Shown here: positions 40,174-48,211 of the stretch, one piece after another | Position numbering within the stretch: position 1 is the stretch's first letter | Layout of the letters: each line of letters begins with the position of its first letter | DNA from: Candidatus Saccharimonadota bacterium | GTDB lineage: Bacteria > Patescibacteriota > Saccharimonadia > Saccharimonadales > Saccharimonadaceae | Reading direction: 5' to 3' | DNA length: 64,000 nt | Assembly (NCBI GenBank): GCA_017536895.1 | Contig: JAFWCN010000006.1 | Location: forward strand, 1 to 64,000 | The notes under the pieces: generated by a model | The model's database searches: none | What the model saw: the letters and a program-made list of their open reading frames with translations, nothing else | Told to the model about the DNA's origin: nothing | Translations under genes and position numbers: made by a program

Positions 40174-41184
40174 ATGAAAACGATTCTTACTGGTATTAGA
40201 GTGAATTCGGAGCTGACGCTGGGTAATTTCCTAGGGGCACTTTTGCCGATGACGCGGCTAGCGAACAAATACTCTGACGAATACAATATCAACATTTTTG
40301 TGGCGGATCTTCACACGATTATCGCCGAGCAGGACGGTGGATTACAACATAATCTACTAATGCTGATTAAGATGTATCTAGCGGCTGGGCTGAAGGTTAA
40401 CGATAACGTACATATTTATCGGCAAAGCTATGTGCCGGCGACTTCGGAAATGACCTGGATTTTGAACTGTGTGGCGACGATGGGTGAGCTTGGTCGGATG
40501 ATTCAGTATAAGGAGAAGGGCCGCGGGGAAGATTCTTGCAACGTTGGGATTTTTGACTATCCAGTGTTGATGGCGACGGATATTTTGCTATTTGACGGAA
40601 ACTACATTCCGGTGGGGCAAGACCAATTCCAGCACATTGAACTAACTCGTGATATCGCGATAAGAGTAAATCATCGATATGGCGAGATATTTACCGTTCC
40701 GGAGAAGACTTCCGAGCAGGCGAAATTTATGGGTTCAAATGATGGAATTAGGATTCGTGATTTAGTGAACCCGGAGAAGAAAATGAGTAAATCGGCTAAG
40801 GCGGAGAATTCTAAAATTATGATGACTGATGATCCGGAGAAAGTTGCGAAGAAGATTATGTCGGCAACGACTGATTCGCTGGGGGAGATTGATTTTGATT
40901 TGAAGAAGCGACCAGGGATTTCGAACTTACTACAGATTGAGGCGTTGGTAAATGACAGACCATTAGATGAAGTGGTGGCCGAATGGAAGGGTAAGTCGAA
41001 CTATGGTGATTTGAAGAAAAAGGTGGCTGAGAGTGTATCGACGATGCTTGCTGATTTTCAGGCGAGACTCGCTAAAATTACCGATGAAGAAGTATATGAA
41101 TTGATGGAAACTGGCGAGAAATATGCTAACAAGTTAGCGAATGCTAAGCTTTTGAAATTGCAAAAAGCCTTTGAGCTAAGATAG
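40174..41184 (+). CDS. trpS: Tryptophanyl-tRNA synthetase
   Basis: 336 aa class I synthetase that charges tRNA-Trp. ATP-site motifs: ELTLGNFLGALLP (in place of the TIGN/HIGH-type motif) and MSKS in EKKMSKSAKAENSKI. Trp-site features: NIFVADLHTI, QSYVPATSEMTWILNC, and GQDQFQHIELTRDIA. Normal length. The ATG is nearly leaderless behind an extended -10. First host gene right of the prophage. Confidence 0.96.
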   Translation: MKTILTGIRVNSELTLGNFLGALLPMTRLANKYSDEYNINIFVADLHTIIAEQDGGLQHNLLMLIKMYLAAGLKVNDNVHIYRQSYVPATSEMTWILNCVATMGELGRMIQYKEKGRGEDSCNVGIFDYPVLMATDILLFDGNYIPVGQDQFQHIELTRDIAIRVNHRYGEIFTVPEKTSEQAKFMGSNDGIRIRDLVNPEKKMSKSAKAENSKIMMTDDPEKVAKKIMSATTDSLGEIDFDLKKRPGISNLLQIEALVNDRPLDEVVAEWKGKSNYGDLKKKVAESVSTMLADFQARLAKITDEEVYELMETGEKYANKLANAKLLKLQKAFELR

Positions 41185-41193
41185 GGGAGGTTG

Positions 41194-42096
41194 ATGATTA
41201 GGACTGGTAAAAAATTTAGTAAACCTGAAATGTCGCGCGTGATTAATGGCGATACGGTTTTGCCAGAGGAAGAAGTGGCGCCGGAGAAGGTACGACTAGA
41301 CGTATTGATGACAGAAATATTTAGGAGTTATAATCGTTCAACTTTGCAGAAGTTTATCGAGAGTGGTTATGTGAAAGTGGACGGTGAACTAGCGGAAAAA
41401 CCAAACCAGAAATTTGAGCGAGGAGCTTATATTGAACTGGAACTGCCGGAAGAAGTACGAAACAGCGATATTGAGCCGGAGATTATTTACGAAGACGATG
41501 ATGTGATGGTGGTGAATAAGCCATGCGGGATGTTAAGTGAGCCACGTGGGCAGTATTGTCCGGAGAAAACTCTGGGTGATTATGGATTTATTGCGCATCG
41601 ATTGGACCGAGATACTTCGGGATTGGTGATTATTGCGAAAACCGAAGAGGTACAACTTTTTTTAAAGAAACAGTTTAAGGAACGTGAGGTAAGTAAAACT
41701 TATGTTGCGGTGGTGCTTGGCCAGCCAAGACTTGAGGCGGCGAGATTAGATCTTCCTTTGACGCGCAATCTCAAGAGGCCCACGACTTTTCTGGTGGATG
41801 CAAAGGGTAAACCGGCAGAGACTTTTTACAAAGTGTTGAAGTCAAATGGTGATTTGTCGTTGGTGGAGCTAATGCCGACGACCGGTCGGACACATCAGTT
41901 AAGAGTGCATATGAAGTATTTGGGGCATCCGATTTTAGGGGATAGAGTTTATGGAGATGCTAAAACTACTGCGGCTTTAGGGTTGAAGCCGGAACGACTA
42001 TATCTCCACGCGGAGAAATTGAGAATTAAACTTCCTAACGGTGGGGTGAAAACGTTTACAGCGCCTGTGCCGCGGGAGTTTAAAGATGTTTTTTGA
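41194..42096 (+). CDS. RluD/RluC-type pseudouridine synthase
   Basis: 300 aa from ATG 41194 (GGGGAGG upstream). N-terminal S4 RNA-binding domain (VRLDVLMTEIFRSYNRSTLQKFIESGYVKVDG), then the catalytic domain with Asp in HRLDRDTSGLVIIAK, and the LVELMPTTGRTHQLRVHMKYLGHPILGD motif. It converts uridines of 23S rRNA to pseudouridine. Lies 9 bp after trpS and overlaps the following gene. Confidence 0.93.
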   Translation: MIRTGKKFSKPEMSRVINGDTVLPEEEVAPEKVRLDVLMTEIFRSYNRSTLQKFIESGYVKVDGELAEKPNQKFERGAYIELELPEEVRNSDIEPEIIYEDDDVMVVNKPCGMLSEPRGQYCPEKTLGDYGFIAHRLDRDTSGLVIIAKTEEVQLFLKKQFKEREVSKTYVAVVLGQPRLEAARLDLPLTRNLKRPTTFLVDAKGKPAETFYKVLKSNGDLSLVELMPTTGRTHQLRVHMKYLGHPILGDRVYGDAKTTAALGLKPERLYLHAEKLRIKLPNGGVKTFTAPVPREFKDVF

Positions 42097-42742
42097 GTCG
42101 GTTGCTGAAATTAGTAAGATTGCGAAAAGATGTGGGACGGCTATTTTTGTGGTGCCGAATAATGTATCAGTGGATATAAAAAACGCGTTAGTGATCTCGC
42201 CGGAGGAGAAAAGTGTGATTGCGATTGAACAAGTACGGAAGATATTGCCGCGTCTTGCGGCGAAGCAGACCGCGGATTTGTTTATCATGATTCGGCCAGC
42301 AGAGGCGATGAATGCGGAGGCGGCTAATGCTTTACTTAAAGTGTTAGAGGAACCAGGGGAGAAAGTGCATTTTGTGTTGGTGACGAGCGAGCCGTCTATG
42401 ATTTTGCCGACGATTCTTAGTCGGGCGGCAGTGTATATTTTTCGTACCGAGGTGAATGACGAAATTGTTGCTGACGATAAAATAAAGGAATTAGCGAAAA
42501 AATTATTAGTTGCTAAGGGCTCTGAGCTTGTGGCGATTACGGAGGAAATTGCTAAGAAGAAAGACGGAGTGCGTGCTCATGCGCTTGAGGTGCTAGGTGT
42601 TGCGATTGAAATGCTTTATAAGACGTACTATATTACTGGAAAAGATGTTTTTGTGAAAAAAATTCCGAAGTTTTTGGCGGCTTATGAGGGTGTGAACCGA
42701 AATGGGCACGTGAAACTACAAATTGTGTCGAATTTATGCTAA
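42086..42742 (+). CDS. holB: DNA polymerase III delta'-like clamp-loader subunit
   Basis: 218 aa, shorter than usual delta' (about 300). It keeps EAANALLKVLEEPGEKVHFVLVTSEP and the arginine in PTILSRAAVYIF, but lacks Walker A (as delta' may) and has a reduced N-terminus and collar domain. It overlaps the pseudouridine synthase by 11 bp. Reduced clamp-loader subunits are a habit of CPR genomes. Gene symbol by motif only. Confidence 0.8.
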   Translation: MFFESVAEISKIAKRCGTAIFVVPNNVSVDIKNALVISPEEKSVIAIEQVRKILPRLAAKQTADLFIMIRPAEAMNAEAANALLKVLEEPGEKVHFVLVTSEPSMILPTILSRAAVYIFRTEVNDEIVADDKIKELAKKLLVAKGSELVAITEEIAKKKDGVRAHALEVLGVAIEMLYKTYYITGKDVFVKKIPKFLAAYEGVNRNGHVKLQIVSNLC

Positions 42743-42751
42743 AATAGATAC

Positions 42752-43543
42752 ATGATAGCTATTTTTGCGATTATACTTTTTACGTTGTATTTGGTGTTCT
42801 TTTTCCCGATGGAATCAAGAAAGAAGAAAGAGGAGGTAAAATCTCCGAAATATAATGCTCAGATGAAAAAACTGTGGCAAGTGGCACAAACCTCAATGAG
42901 GGAGCATAAACCTTCGCGAGCGGAGAAGGCGTTACTTACGATTTTGAAGTTTGACGAGAAGAATGCTGCAGCGTATAACAGGCTTGGGATTTTGTATGCA
43001 AAAGGGCAGAAGTATGATGAAGCGGTGGAATGTTTTGAAATTGCACAGTCTTTAGATAATAACCCAGCTTCGATTCATAATGCGGGGTTAATTTACCTTG
43101 AAACGGGCGCGTACGAAAAAGCCGAAATGGCGTTTAACCAGGCGATTGCACTCGAGGGTGACGTGCCAGCTAGGTTTGTAGCGTTAGCTAAGGCTGAAGA
43201 GAAATTAGGGAATAATAAGAAGGCGATTGAGGCTTTAGAAAATGCTTTTGAACTGGATCCAAAAGTTTCGACGCTCAGGCAGATTTTAGCAATTTACGAG
43301 GCTTTGGGAGATACCGAGGCGGCAACAGTTACTGCGGCGAGGATTGAAGAGCAGGTGATTAAAGATAATAATGCAAAAAAGCGCCGTGAAAAGAAAGTAG
43401 TGACGAAGAAAAAGGTAACAAAGCCCACAGTGCGACGACGGAGATTGGTCGGTTCTAGAGCGGTGAATAGTACTAAAGCTCCAGTTAGACCTAAACCTGC
43501 AGCTAAAGTTGTAAAATCCCACGCTGGACGGAAGCGAATATAA
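42752..43543 (+). CDS. Membrane-anchored TPR protein
   Basis: 263 aa. N-terminal membrane helix (IAIFAIILFTLYLVFFFPM), TPR repeats between about 30 and 190 (AAAYNRLGILYAKGQKYDEAVECFEIAQSL, ASIHNAGLIYLETGAYEKAEMAFNQA), and a Lys/Arg/Pro-rich tail. A TAAAAT 6 nt before its ATG suggests its own leaderless transcript. Role probably scaffolding; unknown partner. Confidence 0.85.
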   Translation: MIAIFAIILFTLYLVFFFPMESRKKKEEVKSPKYNAQMKKLWQVAQTSMREHKPSRAEKALLTILKFDEKNAAAYNRLGILYAKGQKYDEAVECFEIAQSLDNNPASIHNAGLIYLETGAYEKAEMAFNQAIALEGDVPARFVALAKAEEKLGNNKKAIEALENAFELDPKVSTLRQILAIYEALGDTEAATVTAARIEEQVIKDNNAKKRREKKVVTKKKVTKPTVRRRRLVGSRAVNSTKAPVRPKPAAKVVKSHAGRKRI

Positions 43544-43546
43544 TAA

Positions 43547-43575
43547 TTGATTTATTAATTTTTATTTGTTATAAT
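43547..43575 (+). promoter_or_regulatory. tRNA-Tyr promoter
   Basis: TTGATT (43547-43552), 17 bp, TATAAT (43570-43575), 9 bp before the tRNA. Confidence 0.8.
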
Positions 43576-43584
43576 ATAGTTACT

Positions 43585-43670
43585 GCTGGAGTCGTCTAGT
43601 GGCAATGACAAGAGACTGTAAATCTCTCGCGCTTCGCGCTTCGTAGGTTCGAGTCCTACCTCCAGCACCA
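43585..43670 (+). tRNA. tRNA-Tyr(GTA)
   Basis: 86 nt with encoded CCA. Acceptor GCTGGAG/CTCCAGC, anticodon stem-loop AGAGA-CTGTAAA-TCTCT, long variable arm (CGCGCTTCGCG) as in bacterial tRNA-Tyr, T arm GTAGG-TTCGAGT-CCTAC. The integrative element begins shortly after it. Confidence 0.95.
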
Positions 43671-43710
43671 TAAGTATCTGAATCGTGGAGTGTCTTCCAC
43701 AAACAACAAA

Positions 43711-43735
43711 ACCCCTATTTTATAGGGGTAATTTT
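43711..43735 (+). terminator. Terminator after tRNA-Tyr
   Basis: ACCCCTA-ttt-TAGGGGT hairpin followed by AATTTTA. Confidence 0.75.
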
Positions 43736-43774
43736 AATGCCTGGAGCCTACTATGGGTTTAAATCTCTGTGTAG

Positions 43775-43801
43775 AAAAGTGGCTTTTAGACCACTTTTTT
43801 T
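43775..43801. terminator. Bidirectional terminator at element left end
   Basis: AAAAGTGG-cttttaga-CCACTTTTTT works on both strands, and would end the - strand restriction operon if read through. Confidence 0.65.
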
Positions 43802-43802
43802 A

Positions 43803-43866
43803 GGTGTACGCAAAATCCTTGTTTGTTTTCTTCAAAAAACGGCCAGGTGTACGCAAGTGTACGCAA
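43803..43866. repeat. Three GTGTACGCAA repeats, possible element end
   Basis: Copies at 43803-43813, 43846-43856 and 43857-43866, the last two directly tandem. They mark the change from host tRNA-Tyr to mobile cargo and could be recombinase-binding sites at the left end of the element; the right end is outside the window. Confidence 0.45.
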
Positions 43867-43897
43867 AGGTTTTCCGATGCGAAAACATCACCTAGGT

Positions 43898-44914
43898 TCA
43901 GAAATCTAACAGATATGTCCCATCTTCATATTTCCTGAAGGTGACTTTGGTCTTGCCGTAGTTTTCTAGCATTTGCTTGGTGATGTAGGTTCCAGATGGA
44001 ACATGCATCTCCTGCCGGATCCACTCGCCGAGGATGCTGTTGCTCTCAGCGGAATGGAGAGCCTTATTGCCGGCCTGAGCCATCCTCATATGGAAGGTTC
44101 CACCATTTTTCGTAATAACACGAAATACCGGACAATTCTTATCATCAGGATTAACTCTATCTGGGAAGAAGCCTGGAACCTTATCTGCTCTATTATATGG
44201 GATGTAGGCTTGGTTTGGGTTCCTTTTAGTGCCATTAGGACGAATACCCCAGTTTACAGATGAGCCATAGCCGATATCTCCACGAGCTGTGAGAAGTGAA
44301 ATCTCAGCAGTAGCTACTGGTGTCTTCTTATCGTAGCTTGCATAATCATCGTTGTCTGGGTCATCTAGCTCATCTATGAGAAGTCCTCCACCCTGCTTGG
44401 CTAAAGTAATACGACTTTCTATATTACTATCTAGGCAATCCATACTATCCGGCAGAAGGTATCTGAAATACTCGCTTGCAGCCTTTGGGTCGCAATCTGC
44501 CATGCACTCTCTGCGGTTTCTGAAGGCATTAATCGTGTAGTTAGCAGAACCACAAAAAGCAATCTGAGGCTCATTATCAGATGACCAAACATAGACCTTG
44601 CTATGGACTTCCTTGTTCTGGACAATATACCGGCAGGTGAACTTCGGCATTTTGTAGACAGGAATAGTGTAAGCTAGGAGCCTTTGGATCTGCTGATGCT
44701 TTCTTTTAGTGATGGAGGCGCCTTTATACATACCAAGGATCATTTCTATCTCTATATCCTTGTTGTAAATATGCTCCTTGGCTCCGTCTGTGAGCTCAAT
44801 CAGATGAGTAGATATCCGCTCACAGTCAGTAAAGCCTGTAATAATCTGAAGCTTATTACAAGTTTTGGCTGGTTCATAAAGGATTGGAGATTCCAGGTTT
44901 TCGTAGTAGAACAT
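43898..44914 (-). CDS. NgoFVII-family type II restriction endonuclease (PLD fold)
   Basis: 338 aa. The phospholipase-D-type active site is EVHSKVYVWSSDNEPQIAFCGSANYT (H-x-K and G-S-x-N). C-terminal half resembles the B3-like DNA-recognition domain of BfiI/NgoFVII (GYGSSVNWGIRPNGTKRNPNQAYIPYN, YGKTKVTFRKYEDGTYLLDF). It follows its methylase by 3 bp. Needs no metal, by family knowledge. The recognition sequence cannot be read from the gene. Confidence 0.88.
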   Translation of the reverse strand: MFYYENLESPILYEPAKTCNKLQIITGFTDCERISTHLIELTDGAKEHIYNKDIEIEMILGMYKGASITKRKHQQIQRLLAYTIPVYKMPKFTCRYIVQNKEVHSKVYVWSSDNEPQIAFCGSANYTINAFRNRRECMADCDPKAASEYFRYLLPDSMDCLDSNIESRITLAKQGGGLLIDELDDPDNDDYASYDKKTPVATAEISLLTARGDIGYGSSVNWGIRPNGTKRNPNQAYIPYNRADKVPGFFPDRVNPDDKNCPVFRVITKNGGTFHMRMAQAGNKALHSAESNSILGEWIRQEMHVPSGTYITKQMLENYGKTKVTFRKYEDGTYLLDF

Positions 44915-44917
44915 CTC

Positions 44918-45982
44918 TCACTCCATTAGATTTGCTTCCACTGATGGATATTCTATTCCGGCAAAGGAATTAAGGATTGCTGTTGTCACTATCTCCGCTA
45001 GTTTACACGGCACTGCCATACCGATCTGCTTCCTGACAGATGAGTACTTTCCTACAAACTCAAAATCATCCGGGAAGGTTTGGATGCGAGCCCTTTCACG
45101 GTTAGTGAGTTCACGGTCTGTCCAGTGATACATAAAAGTGCCACCGCCACCAGCTGCGGTAACTGTATAAGCTGGCTTTGCTGGATCAAGTTTTCTATAA
45201 ATCTGACTAATCTTTGTCTTGGTGTGGATCTTTAAATCATCTGGGATTCTGCCGGCTGCTTCAGCTTGCCAGACGTTCTCGCCAGGACGAATACAAGATA
45301 GTCTTCTGGTTACCTTATCTGAGAGCTTGCGGACCTCATTATTAGGTGCATCAGCTGGAATATTAGATAGTGCAGTACGGGCACTAATATCACACCCATT
45401 ATAAACGGCTGGATCTGGCACTTTGAACTCCACATCTAAATCATCACGGATGCCCACAATGATGACTCTGTGCCTGGTTTGAGGGATGCCATACTGTTCA
45501 GACTTATAGAGATTTGCTACTAGTTTGTAGCCGGATTCTTCTAAGTCTTTCATAATCAGCTTGAAGTCACCACTACCAGCGCTTCTGATGCCGGATACAT
45601 TCTCGGCGATAAACCACTGCGGACGATAATAGCGAAGCACCTCTACACCATACCAATAGAGTTGCCCGAACTTCTCGTTAGCAATCCCTTGATGCTCACC
45701 TACTTGGGAAAACGAATTACAAGGAAAGCCATAAGCAAAAGCGTCAATGGCTCCGAGTTCTGGGATTACAAGCTCCCTCACATCACCATGAATAACGGAT
45801 TCTGGTTTATCTGGGCAGATATTCTTACGATAAGTCTCACAAGTATCTGCATCATAATCATTGGCCCAAGCATGAACAACACTTAGGCTTCCATCTGCGC
45901 TTGTTGATCTTAAAGCCCCACAAGCTAGCCCTCCAGGACCACAATATAATTCGCCAAGCCGAAAGGTGCTTTTATCTGGCAT
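44918..45982 (-). CDS. DNA (cytosine-5) methyltransferase
   Basis: 354 aa from ATG 45982 (GGGG upstream; TTG 45991 possible). Motif I RLGELYCGPGGLACGAL, catalytic PC in AFAYGFPCNSFSQVG (motif IV), ENV in WFIAENVSGIRSAG (motif VI), QTRHRVIIVG (motif VIII), and TNRERARIQTFPDDFEFVG/QIGMAVPCKLAE (IX-X). It protects sites against the endonuclease that follows, forming a type II RM cassette. Confidence 0.95.
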   Translation of the reverse strand: MPDKSTFRLGELYCGPGGLACGALRSTSADGSLSVVHAWANDYDADTCETYRKNICPDKPESVIHGDVRELVIPELGAIDAFAYGFPCNSFSQVGEHQGIANEKFGQLYWYGVEVLRYYRPQWFIAENVSGIRSAGSGDFKLIMKDLEESGYKLVANLYKSEQYGIPQTRHRVIIVGIRDDLDVEFKVPDPAVYNGCDISARTALSNIPADAPNNEVRKLSDKVTRRLSCIRPGENVWQAEAAGRIPDDLKIHTKTKISQIYRKLDPAKPAYTVTAAGGGGTFMYHWTDRELTNRERARIQTFPDDFEFVGKYSSVRKQIGMAVPCKLAEIVTTAILNSFAGIEYPSVEANLME

Positions 45983-46036
45983 GAAAAACAATCCCCTTCA
46001 AACAGTTTAGTGACCATCAGAAATAAAACTGATTCA

Positions 46037-46252
46037 TTATAGCATATCCGGGGAGCATCTGAGTTGGTCGGCGATTATTTCTGCAAGTTTAAGTTGGCTA
46101 TCTGCCAGGTAGTATATAGCGAGTAAACGATGCTGATCTTGTAGAGGCATCTCGGTGCTCATGTCATCTACCAAAACTTTGATGGCATCGGCGAGGCCGC
46201 TGATTTCGGATAATGCATCTTCTGCTACATCAAAAAACGTATTGTGTTCCAT
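46037..46252 (-). CDS. Small hypothetical protein
   Basis: 71 aa, acidic and helical (DVAEDALSEISGLADAIKVLV, LLAIYYLADSQLKLAEIIADQL), upstream of the RM genes in the same direction. It could be a control protein but shows no HTH. Confidence 0.55.
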   Translation of the reverse strand: MEHNTFFDVAEDALSEISGLADAIKVLVDDMSTEMPLQDQHRLLAIYYLADSQLKLAEIIADQLRCSPDML

Positions 46253-46439
46253 AACTTATCCCTCCGGTTTAATCAAGAAGTTGCAAGCTAGTCACAATAC
46301 GCTTTTCTTGATGATAGCAGAATACGTCTTATGAGTGACATGACTTGCCGAAACGGTAAGCGTAGTTGCTGACAGTAAGAACTACAAAAAGCTACCAAAA
46401 GCAACAAACACAAGTTCTGGAAACATGATAAAATAGTAT

Positions 46440-46571
46440 TGTTACATCTAAGCTAGTTATAATACTTCATGTATTTCCTTTTGTGAGAATTAACTATGCC
46501 AAAAGGCGCGTTGCATTTACAACTGCACACTTTGGCAAAATGATAACTACAGCTTAGATGTAACATTTTTT
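46440..46571 (+). ncRNA. Candidate structured RNA 1
   Basis: A -10 TGATAAAAT ends at 46434. The RNA would begin near 46440 and end at TTTTTT (46566-46571). Its ends pair: TGTTACATCTAAGCT (46440-46454) with AGCTTAGATGTAACA (46551-46565), extended by AGTTAT/ATAACT. Inside, TGCCAAA/TTTGGCA and GTTG/CAAC form further stems. No ORF. Shares promoter style with 47979-48126. Confidence 0.55.
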
Positions 46572-46644
46572 GATGAAACTTCTATGTAGAGCCGAGTTAT
46601 ATTATCGGCAACACAAGTACCCTCTTTAAATATTTTTGAGTTTT

Positions 46645-46659
46645 GTATAGCCATTATAC
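46645..46659. promoter_or_regulatory. GTATA-type palindrome, copy 1
   Basis: GTATAGCCATTATAC followed by GAAACTC, upstream of the regulator-like gene; the second copy (GTATAGCCACTATAC) is at 51426-51440. Looks like an operator for a dimeric regulator. Confidence 0.45.
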
Positions 46660-46746
46660 GAAACTCATTTTTTGCTATATCTCTTTTTCGTGACGCCGAG
46701 CATAATGGTAAGTAATACCGATTAAAAAACAAAGATGAGGGAATAT

Positions 46747-47346
46747 ATGGGTGGGGCAAGCAAACTCCAAATAGCAAAGAATAGCGACAGAAGAGTAAGA
46801 CGCAATAACGAACTTTTATGGTCTGCAATTGTTGAGGCAGCGGAAGCACATTTTGACGATTTTCCGTTCGGTGCCAGAGAAGTACTAATACGTGCTGGCA
46901 AGAATGAATCTAGCCCTATGCTGACACGAGACCGGGGAGGACTGAAACGATTCGTTTCCGATACCTGGGAGGAGTTTGCTAACGAATTGCGAGCCTTAGT
47001 GGATAGACACAAAGGAGAAGCGATAGAACGAAGCTTTTGCCGGGAGTTGGGGTTTCTATTCGTTATGTATCACGGCTTTATTCAGCTTGATGTCGTGACA
47101 TATAGCCACCGATACATAAAAGAAATGCTTGAAGTGATAGAGCCAATGATAGATGAGCGATACTTATTAATATTCAAAGCGGAGTTTTATCAGCTGACTG
47201 TCTTATGGCATGAGGATGGATTTACGAGAGCATCAGTTTTAGAGAAATACGGTAATGAACTTTACCAGCTATTCATGAAATACCATGCAGTATGGCCTCA
47301 ACCTAATGACAATAACCATGAGGAGAATAGTCAAAATGAGTATTGA
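46747..47346 (+). CDS. TetR-like regulator candidate
   Basis: 199 aa from ATG 46747 (GAGGG upstream; ATG 46735 also possible). NELLWSAIVEAAEAHFDDFPFGAREVLIRAGK...GGLKRFVSDTWEEFANELRAL has the spacing of a TetR N-terminal HTH, and the rest is all helical (GFLFVMYHGFIQLDVV). The family call is tentative. Overlaps the next gene by 11 bp; a GTATA palindrome lies upstream. Confidence 0.5.
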   Translation: MGGASKLQIAKNSDRRVRRNNELLWSAIVEAAEAHFDDFPFGAREVLIRAGKNESSPMLTRDRGGLKRFVSDTWEEFANELRALVDRHKGEAIERSFCRELGFLFVMYHGFIQLDVVTYSHRYIKEMLEVIEPMIDERYLLIFKAEFYQLTVLWHEDGFTRASVLEKYGNELYQLFMKYHAVWPQPNDNNHEENSQNEY

Positions 47347-47857
47347 GGGTGAAAACAATATAAATGAAACAAATGTTGCAAAACTTGATCAGAATGATAC
47401 TACCGCTACTAATCTCAAAAAAGCCATCAACCACGAGCTACTTAACAGAGTTTCCAAAAGTAGCATGACATTTTGGAAAGCAGAGTTTAGCGACTCCATT
47501 GACGATATGGTGAGATCTTTTTTAAACTTCCCGGACTCTGTGCCACAAAGCTTCCGGGACAAGCAGTTTGCAAGACATTTCTTATGGCGAGTAGGCGATA
47601 ACGCAAGCAAGTTCCAGGAGTTATTTATAAAAGGTACATGGCCGGCGGATTTTGACTTCATCTGGAAGAGACTGATGCTCTACATCACAGGTGAACCATA
47701 TGATGAGGTTTCCACCATAGATGGTAGGTTTATGCGAGTTAGTATAGACTTTTACAAAGTCGTCCAGGATTATATTGTCTTGCATCAATCAGATTTTAAT
47801 GAACTGATGGATAGAATGGTGCAGACGATAAATGTTGTGAGATATTTAAAATCATGA
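47336..47857 (+). CDS. Hypothetical helical protein paired with the regulator candidate
   Basis: 173 aa from ATG 47336 (AGGAG upstream). NHELLNRVSKSSMTFWKAEFSDSIDDMVRSFLNFP and KRLMLYITGEPYDEVSTIDGRFMRVSIDFYKVV; no known domain. Carries an in-frame NETNVAK segment shared with ThyA and the VirD4-like protein. Translation coupled to the preceding gene. Confidence 0.6.
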   Translation: MSIEGENNINETNVAKLDQNDTTATNLKKAINHELLNRVSKSSMTFWKAEFSDSIDDMVRSFLNFPDSVPQSFRDKQFARHFLWRVGDNASKFQELFIKGTWPADFDFIWKRLMLYITGEPYDEVSTIDGRFMRVSIDFYKVVQDYIVLHQSDFNELMDRMVQTINVVRYLKS

Positions 47858-47978
47858 CGTCGTAAACTACCTTTGTAATTGACCGTTTCTGATAGAGTAT
47901 CTGCTGAGTTTTCCACAAGAAGGCGAAAAACAAAGCATAAAAACGAACAAAAGTTCTAAAATGTATGATAAAATAAAA

Positions 47979-48126
47979 GTGCAACAAGTTAACAATTTGA
48001 TAGTCGGCAATTTTATTATAAAGGCGACTTAGGGTTAGAGATGGCACCGTAAAGGGAAGCCGATAACTCTAAGTCGTTTCCGACAGTAGATTGTTAGCTT
48101 GTTGCACCCCTTGCGGTGCCATTTTT
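47979..48126 (+). ncRNA. Candidate structured RNA 2 / leader of FISUMP gene
   Basis: A -10 TGATAAAAT ends at 47974. GTGCAACAAG (47979-47988) pairs with CTTGTTGCAC (48098-48107), and an inner region folds (CGACTTAG../CTAAGTCG). It ends with CGGTGCCATTTTT, a terminator whose arm pairs with ATGGCACCG at 48041. A second ATGGCACCG at 48165, beyond the terminator, could pair with the same arm, so the RNA may switch between two folds before the surface-protein gene. Confidence 0.55.
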
Positions 48127-48211
48127 ATGTAAAACCTCATTTGCTATAAGTATGGCGCATGAAGATGGCACCGTAAGGGGGCAAACTATCAACAAATAAG
48201 GTATTTAACAC

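Noticed and set aside
46547-46849. 100-aa - strand ORF over structured RNA 1
   Set aside because: Covers the operator palindrome and the start of the regulator gene; no ribosome site.
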